Assembly: GCA_008921705.1 (NCBI GenBank)
Contig: VFFE01007601.1
Span: forward strand, 2,230,441-2,294,440
Source of the DNA: Burhinus oedicnemus
Taxonomy: Eukaryota; Chordata; Aves; Charadriiformes; Burhinidae
Direction: 5' to 3'
Length of the DNA stretch: 64,000 nt
Position numbers and translations under genes: made by a program. Shown piece by piece: positions 61,480-64,000 of the stretch. The stretch's first letter is position 1. The number at the start of each line of letters is the position of its first letter. The notes beneath the pieces are model-generated. The model worked only from the letters and a program-made list of their open reading frames with translations, was not told where the DNA came from and did not search any database.

Positions 61480-64000
61480 AGATGCTTGTTTGCTAGTATT
61501 GCAAACTGTTTGCAATAAAGATCACCACCAAAAAGGAAACAAAGGAAATTCTAGACTACAGTAAAGCCTGATCTGTTTAGTATATGCCCTTAAAACTTAA
61601 TGTGCACGGTTAGGATCCAGTTAAGTAAAGTGTTCTGTCACTAAAACTTGGATCGAAGCAGCCCTGCTGTAAAGTTTCTTTCCTGATGTCATTTTAAAGT
61701 GAGAATAGGAAAGAAGAGAAACAAATTGACACGTACTGTGATAAATTCCCGTAATGGATTAGAAACAGCGCATTGCTGACACTGAAGTCAGAAGAACAGA
61801 ACAGTTTGGGAAATGGTTCAGAGATGCTGGCTCTGGTTATTTCTTCCAGTGGAGTAATAAGAATGCTGGAAACTTGCCGTGTGTGTGTGTGATCTGGACT
61901 CAAGTCCCTCTGGAAATGCATTAAAAAAAGGGAGGTCTCATTGCTAAAGGGTATTGTTTGGAAAATTATACAAAACAACAACGAGCAAAAGAAACCGCTT
62001 TTGTAGATGATGGGAAATATCAGGAATGGATAAAGTTATTCACACTAGGCTGAATTCTCATGTCTGTCTTCCTATCTGAGGGTGAATAAGAAGTAAAGAG
62101 AACTTAGGATTTGTCCTGTTCCTGCCTCCCCAGGTACTCAGCTCAGGAGGTCCTGTCAGGACTTTATAAAGGCCAATTTTGTGGACCACTGGAGAGGCAG
62201 AAGACTGCTTGTTGACTAGTTGGAATCACTGTTTTCTTCTGTTTTCTTCTTCTGTTTTGGGTAGTACATTTTGATATACTTAGGAAGCTACCCTCCAACA
62301 TCTGGGAATCATTTTCGCACCAAATGATGGGAAGACAACCCTCAATCACACCACTGAATCCCACCCTACTGTTAAAAACAGCACGTCTGCATGCGTGCAC
62401 CCCACTTACTGCCTGATTGGGGGCAACCTCCCGAGAGGCTCTCCTCTTTCACGGCCCCTTCTGCTGGGGCAGCTCTTCCCCGGGGCTGGAAGCCCACATG
62501 AAGGAATTCAACTTCCCCGGCTCTCTGTCCCCCCAGCAGCTCCTGTTCTACAGGAAAATGCACTTTTCTGCCCCCCTCCCTGCTCGCCCTGACCTGGGAG
62601 GAGGTTTTGGAGGCTCCACCACCGCTGGTGTCCCATTGCTTCCTTCTCACCTCCCCCCCCACCCCCAGCACATCACACTCCCCTCTGTGAGGCAATTAGA
62701 AAGAGCTGCTGCTTTGGTTGGATTAAAATACAGACATTTTGCCCCAAACTAACAGCATGTTACAAAACAGGAGGAAGCGATGGGAAGGAGGAAGAGAGGG
62801 CTTTTCCAGAGAAAAGTCTGCCTGGTGGGTCTTAATGGAGGTGTAAAACTATACAAGTGTGAAATATTATTATTATTATTTATGAACTACCCTGCACTCT
62901 GCCTGACGCTGCCTGAGATATCATTTTACTGGCACATGCAAAGCAATGCAATTCTTTGGCTTCCTTCCCTGCTCTAAGTGCACCCACAGCCTGAATGGGG
63001 CATTCGGGGACCTGTTTCCAGCATGTGGACCTCACAGACCAAAATGCACAGCAAGAAACCAGAGGTCTGCTTTGACCAGGGGCAGCACTCAAACCAGCAT
63101 TCCTGGCGAGGCATTTTTAGGGTGGTTTATAACCAGGGAGAGTTTGGCATGCGAGCTACACACTAGCACCCACACATGATAATGATGGAGCACTAAGATA
63201 CCATCACTGGAAAAACAACACACATTTTCACACATGTAACATGTCCAATAACAAGCACCCCTTTAAAATAATCCTCTAAGCAATTTGTACCCTTTGCTAA
63301 CGTGCGCCTCTACATAACCACCAAACTGGGGGTAGAATGGAAGGGGAAAAACCTAAGGCCAGTGGCAGGCAGAAAACAAGACTCTCAGAACAGGAGAATA
63401 TCAGAGCAAAAGCAAGACCATGGTGAGGGGGTCCCATGGGGCAGGGGAGAAGGGAAATACCAGGGTAAAAGGACTCTGGGCCGATCTGGCTTTCGCATTA
63501 CCTGAATGCACGTATTACCCACGCTGCTGCTGAACTATGGGAAGCTGGAGCGCTCAGACAACCCATGTGCTATGCATGGGGGATTTCCAACTGGCAGCAG
63601 AAATTCTGGTTGTAAAAGGTGGTATTTCAGGGCTTGTGGCACCAGGTCTCTGGCAGAGACAGCCAAGGGTCTGAACAGCCATCCCGTTTCAGCTATGGCC
63701 GTATCTCATGGCTTCTATAAATTAGAAGGGGTTGCCTGCTCCCTGCTGACCTGAGAATGGTTTCCCTTAGATCTGGTGTCTCCAGCAGAAATGACTTAAG
63801 TACTTTTAGTGGAGGAACTGCTCTGATGATCCCTACTTTCCTCATTTTGGCAGTATAGAGGAGCTGTCATCAGGATTCATCTATCCTACTATTGTTCACC
63901 CCCTCCCCCTTCAAAATAGTAAGATTTCCTGCTGTTTTCCTGTGAGTTAAATACCAGGGATTTAGGATGAGCAGAGCAGCAAATCATCTGTTGGCTCTTG
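61480..64000. other. Unique sequence, no gene recognised
   Basis: A (TG)6 run lies at 61880-61891 and an (ATT)n run at 62862-62882. 62400-62680 is GC-rich with overlapping frames on both strands and a C run of eight. No exon or transposon end is recognised up to the window edge. Confidence 0.5.
62862..62882 (+). repeat. (ATT)n microsatellite
   Basis: About six to seven ATT units. A minor simple repeat. Confidence 0.9.

Noticed and set aside
61210..61564. Lys/Glu-rich open frames of 102-108 codons
   Set aside because: They are produced entirely by the GAAAA-type simple repeat.

Overview
This window looks like non-coding nuclear DNA from a bird. Two CR1 LINE 3' ends (about 20370-20538 and 23624-23724) finish in the avian-type GATTCTAT octamer tail. 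There are also older CR1 and L2 LINE fossils, MIR-like SINE pieces and several decayed palindromic repeats of a kind found across amniotes. Base composition is moderately AT-rich, stop codons are frequent in all frames, and simple repeats and homopolymer runs are scattered throughout. No bacterial, organellar or viral gene organisation is visible.

I recognise no protein-coding gene. The longest open frames are under 200 codons, lie in GC-rich or purine/pyrimidine-skewed stretches, overlap open frames on other strands, and match no protein family I know. Three places carry splice-site-like signals next to short open frames or a poly(A) signal: 523-617, 42277-42487 and 60277-60800. They are given as low-confidence candidate exons. 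The window is best read as a gene desert or the inside of very long introns.

Layout: 1-7030 is mostly unique sequence with one candidate exon and a GC-richer island near 5850-6240. A decayed minus-strand CR1 covers 7034-8240, perhaps with more old repeat to about 8700, and a truncated U2 snRNA pseudogene lies at 9101-9166. From 9170 to 20360 little is recognisable. 20370-26400 holds the two young CR1 ends, a MIR-like relic and a pentanucleotide repeat. 26400-36300 has microsatellites, decayed palindromic repeats and two conserved-element-like stretches. 36300-46900 has more of these plus the 42277 candidate exon. 46955-47330 is a clear minus-strand L2 reverse-transcriptase fossil, followed by two or three MIR-like pieces up to 50670. 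52255-61480 contains a strong cluster of enhancer-like unique sequence (58700-59480), a candidate terminal exon and a long purine tract. The tail to 64000 is unremarkable.

There is no set of genes working together here. The likely functional content is regulatory: several CpG-retaining, repeat-free blocks carry homeodomain-, octamer- or E-box-like motifs. That is inference from composition and motifs, since no alignment could be run. I found no undescribed multi-gene system. The best leads are the L2 fossil, the U2 pseudogene, the cluster of conserved-element candidates and the candidate exons.
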